Assembly (NCBI GenBank): GCA_964352815.1
Contig: CAYGTO010000002.1
Location: forward strand, 124,001-188,000
Direction of reading: 5' to 3'
Length of the DNA: 64,000 nt
DNA from: CAYGTO01 sp964352815
GTDB taxonomy: Bacteria > Pseudomonadota > Alphaproteobacteria > Rickettsiales > UBA3002
The position numbers and the translations under genes were made by a program. The notes under the pieces are model-generated. The model worked only from the letters and a program-made list of their open reading frames with translations. It was not told the origin of the DNA and searched no databases. Below, in pieces: positions 33,969 to 42,100 of this stretch (positions are counted from its first letter, which is position 1; the number at the start of each line of letters is the position of its first letter).

Positions 33969-35267
33969 TTACAGTGGTAGCCGCGGTGACCACGCCGGGT
34001 CTGAGGCATCCAGCGGGGTGAGCACTTCACGTAAGTTTCTGCCCGAAACATCCACCGAATAGAGGCGTGTTTTGCCTGATGGTCCCTGCCGGAAGAACAT
34101 AATCACCCGACCATTCGGCGACCAGGTCGGCCCCTCATCGAGCCAACTTTCTGAAATAGTCCGCTCACCCGTTCCATCCGAACGCATGACCCCAATATAG
34201 AAGCGACCACCTTTAATCTTAGTAAAGGCAACCAAATCTCCGCGCGGCGACCAGACGGGCGTCCCATAGCGCCCATCACCAAAGCTGATACGCTGCACGT
34301 TTGACCCATCCGCGTTCATCACATAAAGCTGCTGAGAGCCACCACGGTCCGAGTTAAAAACAATCTTTTTACCGTCCGGTGAGAAAGAGGGCGATGTATC
34401 AATTGCCGAATTATTCGTTAAGCGTGTCAGTGAGCGTGAACGCAGATCCATCTTGTACACTTCACTGTTCCCGTCACGTGCGATGGACATCACCATCTGC
34501 CGGCCATCCTTACCAAAACGTGGCGCGAAGGACATGCCCTTAAAGCGACCAAGCGTCTCTTCGCGGCCTGTCTGTAGATTGCGTAAATACACGCGAGGCT
34601 CACGCCCTGCATAGGACATGTAAAGAATGTCTTGGCTATCTGGCGAGAAGCGCGGCGTCAGCACCAAATGCTGACCGTCGGTAAGATATTTATGATTCTC
34701 ACCATCTTGGTCCATAATCGCCAAACGCTTAACACGGCGCGCTTTCGGGCCTGACTCGGCAACATAGACAATACGCGAATCAAAATAGCCATCTTCACCG
34801 GTAATACGTGAGTAAATTTCATCAGAAATCAAATGCGCAATCCGGCGCCAATTGCGCGTCACCGTGTTAAACTCTTTTCCGGCGATTTGCTGCTCACCCA
34901 GCGCATCCCACAAGCGGAAACTGACTTTGAGCTTATCGCTGCCAATACGCGTGATCGTTCCAGTCACGATCGCTTGCGCATTCACTTGGCGCCAATCAGC
35001 AAACCGCGGGATCGCATTACCATCCGTCACCTGCTCGATAAAACTATCCTCATCGATCGGATCAAAGAAGCCTGAGCGCTGAAGATTGTTTTGAATGACG
35101 GTAATCACGTCACGGCCATAGACGGACGAACCACCATTCTCGGTAAAGCTCGTGATCGCAATCGGGATGGGGTCAAAATTCCCACGCGTAATATCAATCT
35201 TAAGCTGCGCGAGCGCGGCAGTTGGGATTGTGCACATCAGTGCTAAAATGAGAGCGATGTATCGCAT
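33969..35267 (-). CDS. tolB: Tol-Pal system protein TolB
   Basis: The 432-residue periplasmic protein begins MRYIALILALMCTIPTAALA and has the TolB N-terminal domain (IAITSFTENGGSSVYGRDVI). A six-bladed beta-propeller follows, with repeated SPDG-type motifs such as PSFSPDGKKIVFNSDRGGSQ and TPVWSPRGDLVAFTK. It links Pal to TolA. The length matches the family. Confidence 0.97.
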   Translation of the reverse strand: MRYIALILALMCTIPTAALAQLKIDITRGNFDPIPIAITSFTENGGSSVYGRDVITVIQNNLQRSGFFDPIDEDSFIEQVTDGNAIPRFADWRQVNAQAIVTGTITRIGSDKLKVSFRLWDALGEQQIAGKEFNTVTRNWRRIAHLISDEIYSRITGEDGYFDSRIVYVAESGPKARRVKRLAIMDQDGENHKYLTDGQHLVLTPRFSPDSQDILYMSYAGREPRVYLRNLQTGREETLGRFKGMSFAPRFGKDGRQMVMSIARDGNSEVYKMDLRSRSLTRLTNNSAIDTSPSFSPDGKKIVFNSDRGGSQQLYVMNADGSNVQRISFGDGRYGTPVWSPRGDLVAFTKIKGGRFYIGVMRSDGTGERTISESWLDEGPTWSPNGRVIMFFRQGPSGKTRLYSVDVSGRNLREVLTPLDASDPAWSPRLPL

Positions 35268-35296
35268 AAGGCCACCCTGCTGTTCTTTTGATTTAT

Positions 35297-36094
35297 CTAG
35301 TATAATAGCTCGCGCGGATCAAAATTCAATTCCATATCGCGCCAGCTGTCATATTTATCTGGCGGCAACCCCTTGAACTGACTGACCGCCCATACCGCGC
35401 GAATCGCGCTATCCACAGCGGAGCGAAAGAACGGATCGTTCTGATAGCGGCTTTCTTGACCGCGTGCGAGACCCACATCTTGCACCGATCCGTCAGGGAA
35501 AAGCAGCACCTGAATTTTAACCGCCAGATCATAATCATTCTTTGCCCCCACTGGCATACGCCAATGCCGTGCCACCTGACCAATAATCGCATCTTTTTCA
35601 CTGATTGAGAGCGGAATCGAGTCATCATACGTGTCCGAACGGCTGGTGGCCCCGTCTGTGCCATCTTCTTTGGGCTTTTCTTCCGGAGTCTCTTCGGCTG
35701 TCGGCGTGTTTTCTTCTACCGACTGCAGCACGGCATCAAAATCATCTTTACGCTTTTTCTTCGCATCCTCTTTGGGTTTGTCTTCCTGCTTTTTCTCTTC
35801 CGCTGGCATCTTCACCGCTTCCACCGGTTTAATCGGCTCGACCTCGATGGTTTCTTTTTTCGTGGTTTTGGGCTTCGCTTTTCTGAGCTCTTTCTTCGGT
35901 GGTGGCGCTTTGCTCAGCGGTTTCTTTGATGGTTTGACATTCGAAATTTCAGAGACCGGCAGCAACTCAACACTAATCGCCAGTGGCTCTTGCGGCAGCG
36001 GGTCACGAAACGAAAAAATACTCGCCCCGAGATAAGACAAAAGAAACACACTAAGATGCAGCAGAAGCGATAGTGCTAAGGCTCGCTGTGACAC
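35297..36094 (-). CDS. tolA: cell envelope integrity protein TolA
   Basis: The 265-residue protein has an N-terminal membrane anchor (ALALSLLLHLSVFLLSYLGA). A long Lys/Glu/Pro-rich helical region follows (residues about 50-150), then a C-terminal TonB/TolA-like domain with VQDVGLARGQESRYQND and AIRAVWAVSQF. It transmits proton-motive force from TolQR to Pal. The domain II region is shorter than in E. coli, as often in alphaproteobacteria. Confidence 0.93.
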   Translation of the reverse strand: MSQRALALSLLLHLSVFLLSYLGASIFSFRDPLPQEPLAISVELLPVSEISNVKPSKKPLSKAPPPKKELRKAKPKTTKKETIEVEPIKPVEAVKMPAEEKKQEDKPKEDAKKKRKDDFDAVLQSVEENTPTAEETPEEKPKEDGTDGATSRSDTYDDSIPLSISEKDAIIGQVARHWRMPVGAKNDYDLAVKIQVLLFPDGSVQDVGLARGQESRYQNDPFFRSAVDSAIRAVWAVSQFKGLPPDKYDSWRDMELNFDPRELLY

Positions 36095-36109
36095 ATCGAC
36101 TCCCGTTCG

Positions 36110-36541
36110 TTAATTTTGCAGCTGCTCGCTCACCAGCGCCACTTTCAAGAGCCCAGCCTTGTTGATTTTTCCAATCACGCCCATCACCACGCCATAATCG
36201 ACATCGCGGTCACCACGCACAAAAATACGCGTGTCCTTTTTCTCGCCCACAATCGCGGTCAGCTTGTTGCCCAGTTCTTTAATGTCAATCTTCGTTTCTT
36301 GAACGAACACCTCGCCTTTTTTGTTCACCGACACCACCAATGGCTCATCTTGCCCCGGCAGAGGCGAGGCTTCGGTTTCTGGAAGATCGACCGTCACCCC
36401 AGCGGTGAGCATCGGTGCAGTAACCATAAAGATAATGAGAAGCACCAACATGACATCCACAAAGGGCGTCACATTAATGTCGGTAAATTGCTGCTTACGG
36501 TAGCCGCGCCCGCGGCCGCCAGGTGATAACATCGCGCCCAT
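36110..36541 (-). CDS. tolR: TolR, ExbD-family stator protein
   Basis: The 143-residue protein starts with a Gly/Arg-rich cytoplasmic tail, then DINVTPFVDVMLVLLIIFMV, in which the membrane Asp used for proton flow is present. The periplasmic domain (EVFVQETKIDIKELGNKLTA, RIFVRGDRDVDYGVVMGVIG) is standard. It sits 9 bp from tolQ in the same operon. Confidence 0.96.
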   Translation of the reverse strand: MGAMLSPGGRGRGYRKQQFTDINVTPFVDVMLVLLIIFMVTAPMLTAGVTVDLPETEASPLPGQDEPLVVSVNKKGEVFVQETKIDIKELGNKLTAIVGEKKDTRIFVRGDRDVDYGVVMGVIGKINKAGLLKVALVSEQLQN

Positions 36542-36550
36542 AATATTCTC

Positions 36551-37318
36551 CTAACCCGTACCATCGAGCTTGCGGCCGATCATGGTCGCGAATTCCGTCG
36601 AGAAATCGTCAAGCCGGCCACCAAACCGTGCCAACTCGCCAGAGAATTTGTTATACGCCACCACCGCAGGGATCGCTGCGAGCAGTCCAATCGCCGTCGC
36701 GGCCAGCGCTTCGGCGATCCCAGGCGCAACCACGGCAAGCGTCGTGTTCTTACTCGCGGCAATGGAAGTAAAACTGTTCATGATCCCCCACACCGTGCCG
36801 AACAACCCAACAAAAGGCGCCGAAGAGCCTACCGTCGCAAGAAAGCCCAGGCCATCCTCAATTTTGTCGAGCTCTTTATTACGCGTCACCGACATCATTT
36901 GCGCAATCCGATCGCGCACGCTGATCGTTAAACTTGCGGGAGAGGTCGAACGCACTTTCTTCTTCCCCTGCTGCCATTCATCCATGGCGGCAAGAAACAC
37001 GGATGCCATCGGGTGCACGCTTTTGCGGCGTGCATATTTATCATAGAGGCTTTCCAGCGCCTCAGATTGCCAAAACTCGCGCTCAAACTTATCGGCTGCA
37101 ATTTTTATGGCTTTGAATTTGAGATATTTATCAATGGTGATGGCCCATGACCAAATGGAGGAAATCACCAACACAATCACGACTGCTTGCACGACGGGTC
37201 CCGATTGCAAAAACAGCCCCAGCGCGCTCATATCGTGGGCAACCGCGGCAGCATTCCCTGCCATTTCCGTGGCGGCAATGGTTCCTTCTTCAACCGGCGC
37301 TGCTGTTTCTTGTGTCAT
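36551..37318 (-). CDS. tolQ: TolQ, ExbB-family proton channel protein
   Basis: The 255-residue protein has a periplasmic N-terminus, a first span at about 35-58 (VVQAVVIVLVISSIWSWAIT), a large cytoplasmic loop and two further spans. These include ATVGSSAPFVGLFGTVWGIM and VAPGIAEALAATAIGLLAAIPAVVAYN, the signature region of TolQ/ExbB with Thr residues in the proton path. With TolR it powers TolA. Confidence 0.96.
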   Translation of the reverse strand: MTQETAAPVEEGTIAATEMAGNAAAVAHDMSALGLFLQSGPVVQAVVIVLVISSIWSWAITIDKYLKFKAIKIAADKFEREFWQSEALESLYDKYARRKSVHPMASVFLAAMDEWQQGKKKVRSTSPASLTISVRDRIAQMMSVTRNKELDKIEDGLGFLATVGSSAPFVGLFGTVWGIMNSFTSIAASKNTTLAVVAPGIAEALAATAIGLLAAIPAVVAYNKFSGELARFGGRLDDFSTEFATMIGRKLDGTG

Positions 37319-37366
37319 GGCCTCTCCTCATGATTTTTAACTCTACTTGTTGTACGCGTTTGACAC

Positions 37367-37768
37367 TTAAGAGACAAATTTATTTTGCAATGCGTCACGA
37401 ATTTTATCCGGGATGCGCGCGGGCTTAAAATCGCTATTGACCATAGCAATCACCACATCGATCGAGGCGAGCAAGCTATCATCGCGCCAGATTTCCTGGG
37501 TCATTTCGATTTTGACCTTACCGATCGTGGCGGAAGGAATGCGCACATCGATCACATCATCAAGCCGGGCGCCTTGCTTAAAATCAATCGCCGCGCGGCT
37601 CACTACAAAGCCAAGTCCTTGCTCGTCGAGCAGTTGCTTTTGGTGAATGCCGCATTCTCGCAACGCATCGGTGCGCGCCCGCTCGGCGAATTTCAGATAA
37701 TTCGCGTAATAGACCACCCCCGCCGCATCGGTGTCTTCGTAATAGATTCGATAGCTAGTGCGGTACAT
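37367..37768 (-). CDS. ybgC: YbgC-like acyl-CoA thioesterase
   Basis: The 133-residue hot-dog fold protein contains the 4-hydroxybenzoyl-CoA thioesterase motif YYEDTDAAGVVYYANYLKFAERA with the catalytic Asp. It is the first gene of the tol-pal operon in many proteobacteria and probably hydrolyses acyl-CoA or acyl-ACP linked to phospholipid metabolism. The tolQ start is 48 bp downstream on the same strand. Confidence 0.93.
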   Translation of the reverse strand: MYRTSYRIYYEDTDAAGVVYYANYLKFAERARTDALRECGIHQKQLLDEQGLGFVVSRAAIDFKQGARLDDVIDVRIPSATIGKVKIEMTQEIWRDDSLLASIDVVIAMVNSDFKPARIPDKIRDALQNKFVS

Positions 37769-37783
37769 GACTTACCGTTTTGT

Positions 37784-37912
37784 TGTCATCCTCGGGGCTT
37801 CTGTTAGTAAGACAAAAGATCCCTGGGATCCAGAATAAAAATGTCAGAGGACATTCATGGAATGGATTGCCTGTACGCGCTCGCTTACTGCTCGCTTGAC
37901 GTGGCAATGACA
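37784..37912. repeat. degenerate palindromic repeats in the ybgC-ruvB spacer
   Basis: A degenerate unit starts with GTCATCCTCGGGGC at 37784 and ends with GATCCCTGGGATCCAG near 37833. A second unit runs from GGATTGCC at 37864 to GGCAATGAC at 37911. The second shares TACGCGCTCGCTT and GTGGCAATGACA with the sequence at 40716-40743. These look like members of the dispersed palindrome family seen at 6406 and 40361. Confidence 0.55.
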
Positions 37913-37915
37913 CCA

Positions 37916-38935
37916 TTATGTCTCCAAAAATTCAAACTGATCTGCGCGCTTCGGCATTGGCTTACCTATGTGAGTATAAGCGGTTTGCGTCAACATCCGT
38001 CCGCGCGGGGTGCGCTGAATAAAGCCTTGCTGAATCAGGAACGGTTCGATAGTTTCTTCAATCGCATCGCGCTGCTCAGAAAGCCCCGCCGCAATCGTTT
38101 CAATTCCCACTGGGCCGCCGCCATAATGCTGTTCAATAAATTGCAAATAGCGCCGGTCGGAGTGATCAAGTCCTTTGCCGTCCACTTCTAGGCGTTGCAG
38201 CGCCGAATCCGCAATCGCCGCATCAATCTCTTTTTGCTTTGCCGCCTGCGCAAAATCACGCACCCGGCGCATCAGGCGAATCGCAATCCGCGGTGTTCCG
38301 CGCGAGCGGCGGGCAATTTCACGCGCGCCATCTTCCGCAATCGGTGCGTTCAAAAGCGCTGCCGCACGGGTCACCACTTTCATGAGTTCTTCTTCAGAAT
38401 AGAATTGCAGTTTCAGCGGAATGCCGAAGCGATCGCGTAGCGGGTTGGACAGCAGGCCGAGCCGCGTCGTGGCGCCGACCAGCGTAAAGCGCGGCAGGTC
38501 AATGCGCACGGTGCGCGCCGCCGGGCCCTCGCCAATGATTAAATCGAGCTGATAATCCTCCATCGCCGGATACAACACCTCTTCGACCGTGCTTTGCAGC
38601 CGGTGAATCTCGTCAATGAACAGCACATCGCCCGCTTGAAGATTCGTCAAAATTGCCGCCAAATCGCCTGCTTTGGTCAATAGCGGCCCAGAAGTCGCGC
38701 GAAACCCGACCCCCATTTCCTGCGAAATAATATGTGCCAGCGTGGTTTTCCCAAGGCCTGGCGGGCCATAAAACAACGTATGATCGAGGCTGTCTTTACG
38801 CTCTCGCGCCGCAGAAATAAAAATACGTAAATTCTCACGCACCGCCTGCTGGCCGGTGAAATCATCGAGCGAGGCCGGGCGCAAACTGCCTTCACCCGTA
38901 TCTTCTTCAAGCGGATCTGGAGTGGTGAGTGTCAT
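37916..38935 (-). CDS. ruvB: Holliday junction branch migration helicase RuvB
   Basis: The 339-residue AAA+ motor has SLDDFTGQQAVRENLRIFIS, Walker A YGPPGLGKTTLA, Walker B VLFIDEIHRLQ, a GPAARTVRIDLPRFTLVGAT beta-hairpin that contacts RuvA and a C-terminal winged helix (FIEQHYGGGPVGIETIAAGL). The full length is normal. It is separated from ruvA by a repeat-filled 110-bp spacer. Confidence 0.97.
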   Translation of the reverse strand: MTLTTPDPLEEDTGEGSLRPASLDDFTGQQAVRENLRIFISAARERKDSLDHTLFYGPPGLGKTTLAHIISQEMGVGFRATSGPLLTKAGDLAAILTNLQAGDVLFIDEIHRLQSTVEEVLYPAMEDYQLDLIIGEGPAARTVRIDLPRFTLVGATTRLGLLSNPLRDRFGIPLKLQFYSEEELMKVVTRAAALLNAPIAEDGAREIARRSRGTPRIAIRLMRRVRDFAQAAKQKEIDAAIADSALQRLEVDGKGLDHSDRRYLQFIEQHYGGGPVGIETIAAGLSEQRDAIEETIEPFLIQQGFIQRTPRGRMLTQTAYTHIGKPMPKRADQFEFLET

Positions 38936-38950
38936 GGTATAAGGCTAGAA

Positions 38951-39043
38951 TGTCACCCCGTGCTTGTCACGGGGTCTGGAACGGTTATCCCCTATGGAGG
39001 ACCGGATGGCCAGATATCAGGTCATCTGGCACTCTGGTCATCC
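38951..39043. repeat. palindrome doublet in the ruvB-ruvA spacer
   Basis: GTCACCCCGTG and CACGGGGTCT (38952-38978) form one hairpin. GGATGGCCAGA at 39004-39014 pairs with TCTGGTCATCC at 39033-39043 to form a second. The first resembles the terminal repeat of the GIY-YIG unit (GTCATCCCGCG to CGCGGGATCT) with base changes that keep the pairing. Confidence 0.6.
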
Positions 39044-39045
39044 AC

Positions 39046-39732
39046 TTACGCCGGCTGGCTCGCAAGCCGTTTGAGGCTCGCCGCAATCAGCGCATCGAGG
39101 CTCGCCCCCTCATTTTCCTGCATCACATGGATCACCGAGCTATGCGCTTCCGTACGGCCATAGCCTAAGTTGGTCAGCGCCGAAATCGCATCTTCGAGCT
39201 GCGACATATCGAGTGATGGGGCGGCAGAGGTTTCTTTTGCCTTTTTGGATGTCTTCGAGGCTGTTTTCGGCGCGGGCGCACTCACTTCAATCGCCTCGCT
39301 CATTGCCGTGACCTGCGAAGAGATGGCGATTTTATCGACCTTATTTTTCAGCTCGGTCACAATCCGATCGGCCAATTTCGGCCCCACCCCGCTCACCGCC
39401 GTCAGCGCTTTGCTATCTTTCGCCGTGATGGCGATCACCAGCTGGTCAGGGCCGAACACGCTCAATATCGCAAGGCCCATCCGTACGCCAACGCCTTGCA
39501 CCGAAGTCAGCACTTTGAACCATTCTTTCTCAAGCGGGCTAGCAAACCCATAGAGGTGAATATGGTCTTCGCGCACATGCGTCTCGATCATCAGCCCCGC
39601 CTGCCCACCAATGCCGGGCAATTGCGACAATGTTTTCGCTGAAGCAAAAATGATATAACCGACGCCATTCACATCCAGAATCACATGGTCTTCCGCGATG
39701 GTGTCAATGATGCCTTTGAGTTTTCCGATCAT
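39046..39732 (-). CDS. ruvA: Holliday junction DNA helicase subunit RuvA
   Basis: The 228-residue protein starts MIGKLKGIIDTIAEDHVILD at ATG 39732; the longer frame to 39798 is not family-like. The helix-hairpin-helix pair follows (LTSVQGVGVRMGLAIL and LTAVSGVGPKLADRIVTELK). A Lys/Ala-rich linker then leads to the C-terminal domain that binds RuvB (DAISALTNLGYGRTEAHSSV). The linker is longer than in E. coli RuvA. Confidence 0.96.
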   Translation of the reverse strand: MIGKLKGIIDTIAEDHVILDVNGVGYIIFASAKTLSQLPGIGGQAGLMIETHVREDHIHLYGFASPLEKEWFKVLTSVQGVGVRMGLAILSVFGPDQLVIAITAKDSKALTAVSGVGPKLADRIVTELKNKVDKIAISSQVTAMSEAIEVSAPAPKTASKTSKKAKETSAAPSLDMSQLEDAISALTNLGYGRTEAHSSVIHVMQENEGASLDALIAASLKRLASQPA

Positions 39733-39864
39733 AGGTTTTCTCGTTTGCTCCCGCGCTGCACTACTGTTGCGCGCGATGAGCCTGAGCGCTTCGCGCACTA
39801 AAGACTCAGCCTACTGGCCTCGTTTCCACAACAAAAGCTACTGCGCTTCACTAGTAACGAGCAA

Positions 39865-40356
39865 CTAGAAACTAGAAACCATCCCATGACTCGCATCACA
39901 AATGGCCACGGCGAGCGCATCGAGCGCGTCATGGCGCGCATCGGCAATATGCTCGCGGCAGCCGGGGAGCAAGGTTTGCACCATCATGCCAATCTGCGCC
40001 TTATCGGCCGCGCCCGTGCCAACCACCGTTTTCTTAATCAGCCGCGCCGCATATTCATTCACCACAAGCCCTGTTTGCGCGAGCGACAGCAACAGCGCGC
40101 CGCGCGCCTGGCCAAGCTTTAGGCTCGATTTGCTGTTCACATTGACGAAGGTTTCTTCCATCGCCGCATGGGTGGGCTGAAAGTCGTGAACGATGCGCTT
40201 CATTGCTTCATCAAGACTCATCAAACGCTGCGTCATGCTTGCCTTGGGGCTCGTGCTGACCGTGCCGCACGCCACATATTTCAAATGATGGCCCTGCTTG
40301 GTAATAATGCCCCATCCGGTGTGGGTTAGGCCTGGGTCAATGCCGAGGATTTTCAT
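39865..40356 (-). CDS. ruvC: crossover junction endodeoxyribonuclease RuvC
   Basis: The 163-residue resolvase has the acidic catalytic residues in MKILGIDPGLTHTGWGII (Asp7), AAMEETFVN (Glu) and DARHDALDALAVAI (two Asp). It cuts Holliday junctions held by RuvAB. The stop lies 132 bp before ruvA. The start lies immediately beside the GIY-YIG unit, 5 bp from its left terminal repeat. Confidence 0.97.
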   Translation of the reverse strand: MKILGIDPGLTHTGWGIITKQGHHLKYVACGTVSTSPKASMTQRLMSLDEAMKRIVHDFQPTHAAMEETFVNVNSKSSLKLGQARGALLLSLAQTGLVVNEYAARLIKKTVVGTGAADKAQIGMMVQTLLPGCREHIADARHDALDALAVAICDASHGMVSSF

Positions 40357-40360
40357 TACA

Positions 40361-40391
40361 CGTCATCCCGCGGCTTGACCGCGGGATCTCT
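40361..40391. repeat. left terminal inverted repeat of the GIY-YIG unit
   Basis: This 31-bp sequence starts CGTCATCCCGCGG and ends CCGCGGGATCTCT, with the loop CTTGA. It is itself a hairpin (ATCCCGCGG/CCGCGGGAT). The reverse complement is found exactly at 40683-40713. Confidence 0.9.
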
Positions 40392-40677
40392 ATAATAATG
40401 TATCATATAAGTCTCGCCAATCTGGATTGAGTGATTCGATAAGTTCTATTTTCCATTGGCGCTGCCATTCTTTCAAACGTTTTTCACGCTTAATAGCATG
40501 TTCTGCTGTGTCATGTAATTCGTAATAGACGAGATGCTTACAGTTATATTTCTTCGTAAAACCGTCTATCACATGATACTTATGTTCATAAGCGCGTTTT
40601 GTTAAATCTGAAGTCACACCAATATAGAGCACAGATTGGCATGGGTTTGTCATAATATAAGTACAGAATTGCTTCAT
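40390..40677 (-). CDS. single-domain GIY-YIG nuclease (URI-domain family)
   Basis: The 95-residue protein is a complete GIY-YIG domain of the COG2827 type. CTYIMTNPCQSVLYIGVTSD carries both Tyr-based motifs, followed by the catalytic Arg region LTKRAYEHKY, YNCKHLVYYE and the Glu in AIKREKRLKEWQRQWK. The C-terminus SLNPDWRDLY is typical. Such domains nick or cut DNA using a divalent metal. The biological role of this stand-alone family is unknown. The codon use is A/T-richer than the flanking genes. Upstream is only AAAGA, so initiation is weak. Its tight fit inside palindromic repeats suggests it is their cognate enzyme. Confidence 0.88.
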   Translation of the reverse strand: MKQFCTYIMTNPCQSVLYIGVTSDLTKRAYEHKYHVIDGFTKKYNCKHLVYYELHDTAEHAIKREKRLKEWQRQWKIELIESLNPDWRDLYDTLL

Positions 40678-40682
40678 TCTTT

Positions 40683-40713
40683 AGAGATCCCGCGGTCAAG
40701 CCGCGGGATGACG
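40683..40713. repeat. right terminal inverted repeat of the GIY-YIG unit
   Basis: This is the exact reverse complement of 40361-40391, starting AGAGATCCCGCGG and ending CCGCGGGATGACG. Confidence 0.9.
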
Positions 40714-40715
40714 GT

Positions 40716-40743
40716 TACGCGCTCGCTTGCCGTGGCAATGACA
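40716..40743. repeat. second dispersed repeat next to the GIY-YIG unit
   Basis: TACGCGCTCGCTT followed by GTGGCAATGACA matches part of the repeat at 37874-37911. It lies between the right terminal repeat and the yebC stop. Confidence 0.5.
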
Positions 40744-40753
40744 TCCTTTCATG

Positions 40754-41530
40754 TTACGCGCTCAGTTGCTCGAGCGTATCATCATCCATTTCGAAATTCG
40801 CCGTCACATCCTGCACATCATCATTATCTTCAAGCGTTTCGATCAGCTTCATCAAGCCGGCAGCATTGTCGCCATCCACCGCAATGGTGTTTTGCGGTTG
40901 CCAGATCAGTTTCGCGCTGCGTGCTTCGCCAAATTTCGCTTCCAGCGCTTCGCGCACGGTGCCAAACTCATCCTGCGGGCAGGTAATCTCATAGACCGAC
41001 GGGCCTTCCGAATCTGCTTCGGCCTCTACGAGCTCACAATTCTCTGCGCCGGCTTCGAGGGCTGCTTCAAACATGGCCTCTTCATCGGCCGTCTCTTTCG
41101 GGTAGGTGATGAGCGCATTGCGGTCGAACATGAAGCTCACCGATCCGGTTTCCGCCAAATTTCCACCGTTTTTGGTAAAGGCGGCGCGCACTTCAGCGGC
41201 GGTTCGGTTCTTATTATCGGTCATCGCATCGACAATCACCGCAATCCCGCCCGGACCGTAGCCTTCATAGCGGATTTCCTCGTAATTATCCATGTCCGAT
41301 GGGCCGGCGCCCTTTTTGATCGCGCCCTCGATACGGTCTTTGGGCATATTGTCGGCGCGGGCATTCTGCATAGCCAGGCGCAGGCGCGGGTTCATCCCCG
41401 GATCGTCACTGCCACCAGTTTTCACGGCCACCGTGATCTCACGCGCCAAGCGGTTGAACACTTTCGCACGCTTTTTATCCTGCGCACCTTTACGGTGCAT
41501 GATATTTTTGAATTTACTGTGGCCAGCCAT
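40754..41530 (-). CDS. yebC: YebC/PmpR-family protein
   Basis: The 258-residue protein starts MAGHSKFKNIMHRKGAQDKK, the strict YebC signature, with DNMPKDRIEGAIKKG, EGYGPGGIAVIVDAMTDNKNR and a long acidic C-terminal domain (EADSEGPSVYEITC). Members act as regulators or, as recently shown for some, as translation factors at proline stretches. The link with ruvC is conserved in many bacteria. Confidence 0.95.
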   Translation of the reverse strand: MAGHSKFKNIMHRKGAQDKKRAKVFNRLAREITVAVKTGGSDDPGMNPRLRLAMQNARADNMPKDRIEGAIKKGAGPSDMDNYEEIRYEGYGPGGIAVIVDAMTDNKNRTAAEVRAAFTKNGGNLAETGSVSFMFDRNALITYPKETADEEAMFEAALEAGAENCELVEAEADSEGPSVYEITCPQDEFGTVREALEAKFGEARSAKLIWQPQNTIAVDGDNAAGLMKLIETLEDNDDVQDVTANFEMDDDTLEQLSA

Positions 41531-41619
41531 AACGCCTCAATGTGTTAACTACATATGAGTATAGAACGATGCGATGCAAAGTCAAAAAGCTGGGAAGTGG
41601 CTGTGGGTAACGGAAAGTC

Positions 41620-41871
41620 TTAGCTTTCGTCTTTCTTCTCTTCATTTGAAGAAGAGAAATTTCCGATATTGCCGAAGCGATTCGCGAATTTCTCCATACT
41701 GCCTGTTTTACGCATATGGCCACCGCCAACCCATGCTGGGTGCGTTTTCACATCCACATCAAGCTGAAGGCGCTCGCCTTCTTTGCCCAATGTAGAGCGT
41801 GTTTCAAACTCTGTTCCGTCCGTCATCACTACCGTGATCGTGTGATAATTTGGATGTATATCTGCTTTCAT
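41620..41871 (-). CDS. rpmE: 50S ribosomal protein L31
   Basis: The 83-residue protein starts MKADIHPNYHTITVVMTDGT and has TRSTLGKEGERLQLDVD and HPAWVGG, the alphaproteobacterial L31 pattern. It has no CxxC zinc cysteines, normal for this subgroup. The C-terminus is a charged tail (FSSSNEEKKDES). It is divergent from the TpsB gene. Confidence 0.93.
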   Translation of the reverse strand: MKADIHPNYHTITVVMTDGTEFETRSTLGKEGERLQLDVDVKTHPAWVGGGHMRKTGSMEKFANRFGNIGNFSSSNEEKKDES

Positions 41872-42100
41872 TATTCTACCTATCGTTCAGCTTTACGGCT
41901 GTTTAGAGGATATTTCCCGGCTTGGCAAGTATGTTTTTTCATTCGAAGATCAAGAGAATATGTTGTTCTTGAGGCGCTTAGCGCCAAGTGTGACAAAAAG
42001 GCTGCTTCCCTGTTAACTCATAAGCATCCTTTTGCAAAATATGTATTTTTTTATATTGCAGTCTGGTTTTTTGCTCAAAAAATGCTATACAGTAATAGTT

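Larger units (their letters stand above)
40361..40713. mobile_element. 353-bp GIY-YIG unit bounded by perfect inverted repeats
   Basis: The unit comprises a 31-bp terminal palindrome at 40361-40391, a minus-strand GIY-YIG gene and an exact reverse-complement palindrome at 40683-40713. The stop codon overlaps the left repeat and the start codon lies 5 bp from the right one, so almost nothing else fits. It lies between yebC and ruvC, genes that are usually adjacent. This is inference of mobility: no target duplication is clear beyond a TTAC near each end. Confidence 0.6.

Noticed and set aside
40361..40713. Clear target-site duplication around the GIY-YIG unit
   Set aside because: A TTAC occurs 1 to 2 bp outside each terminal repeat, but four bases are too few and not flush with the ends, so I do not call a duplication.
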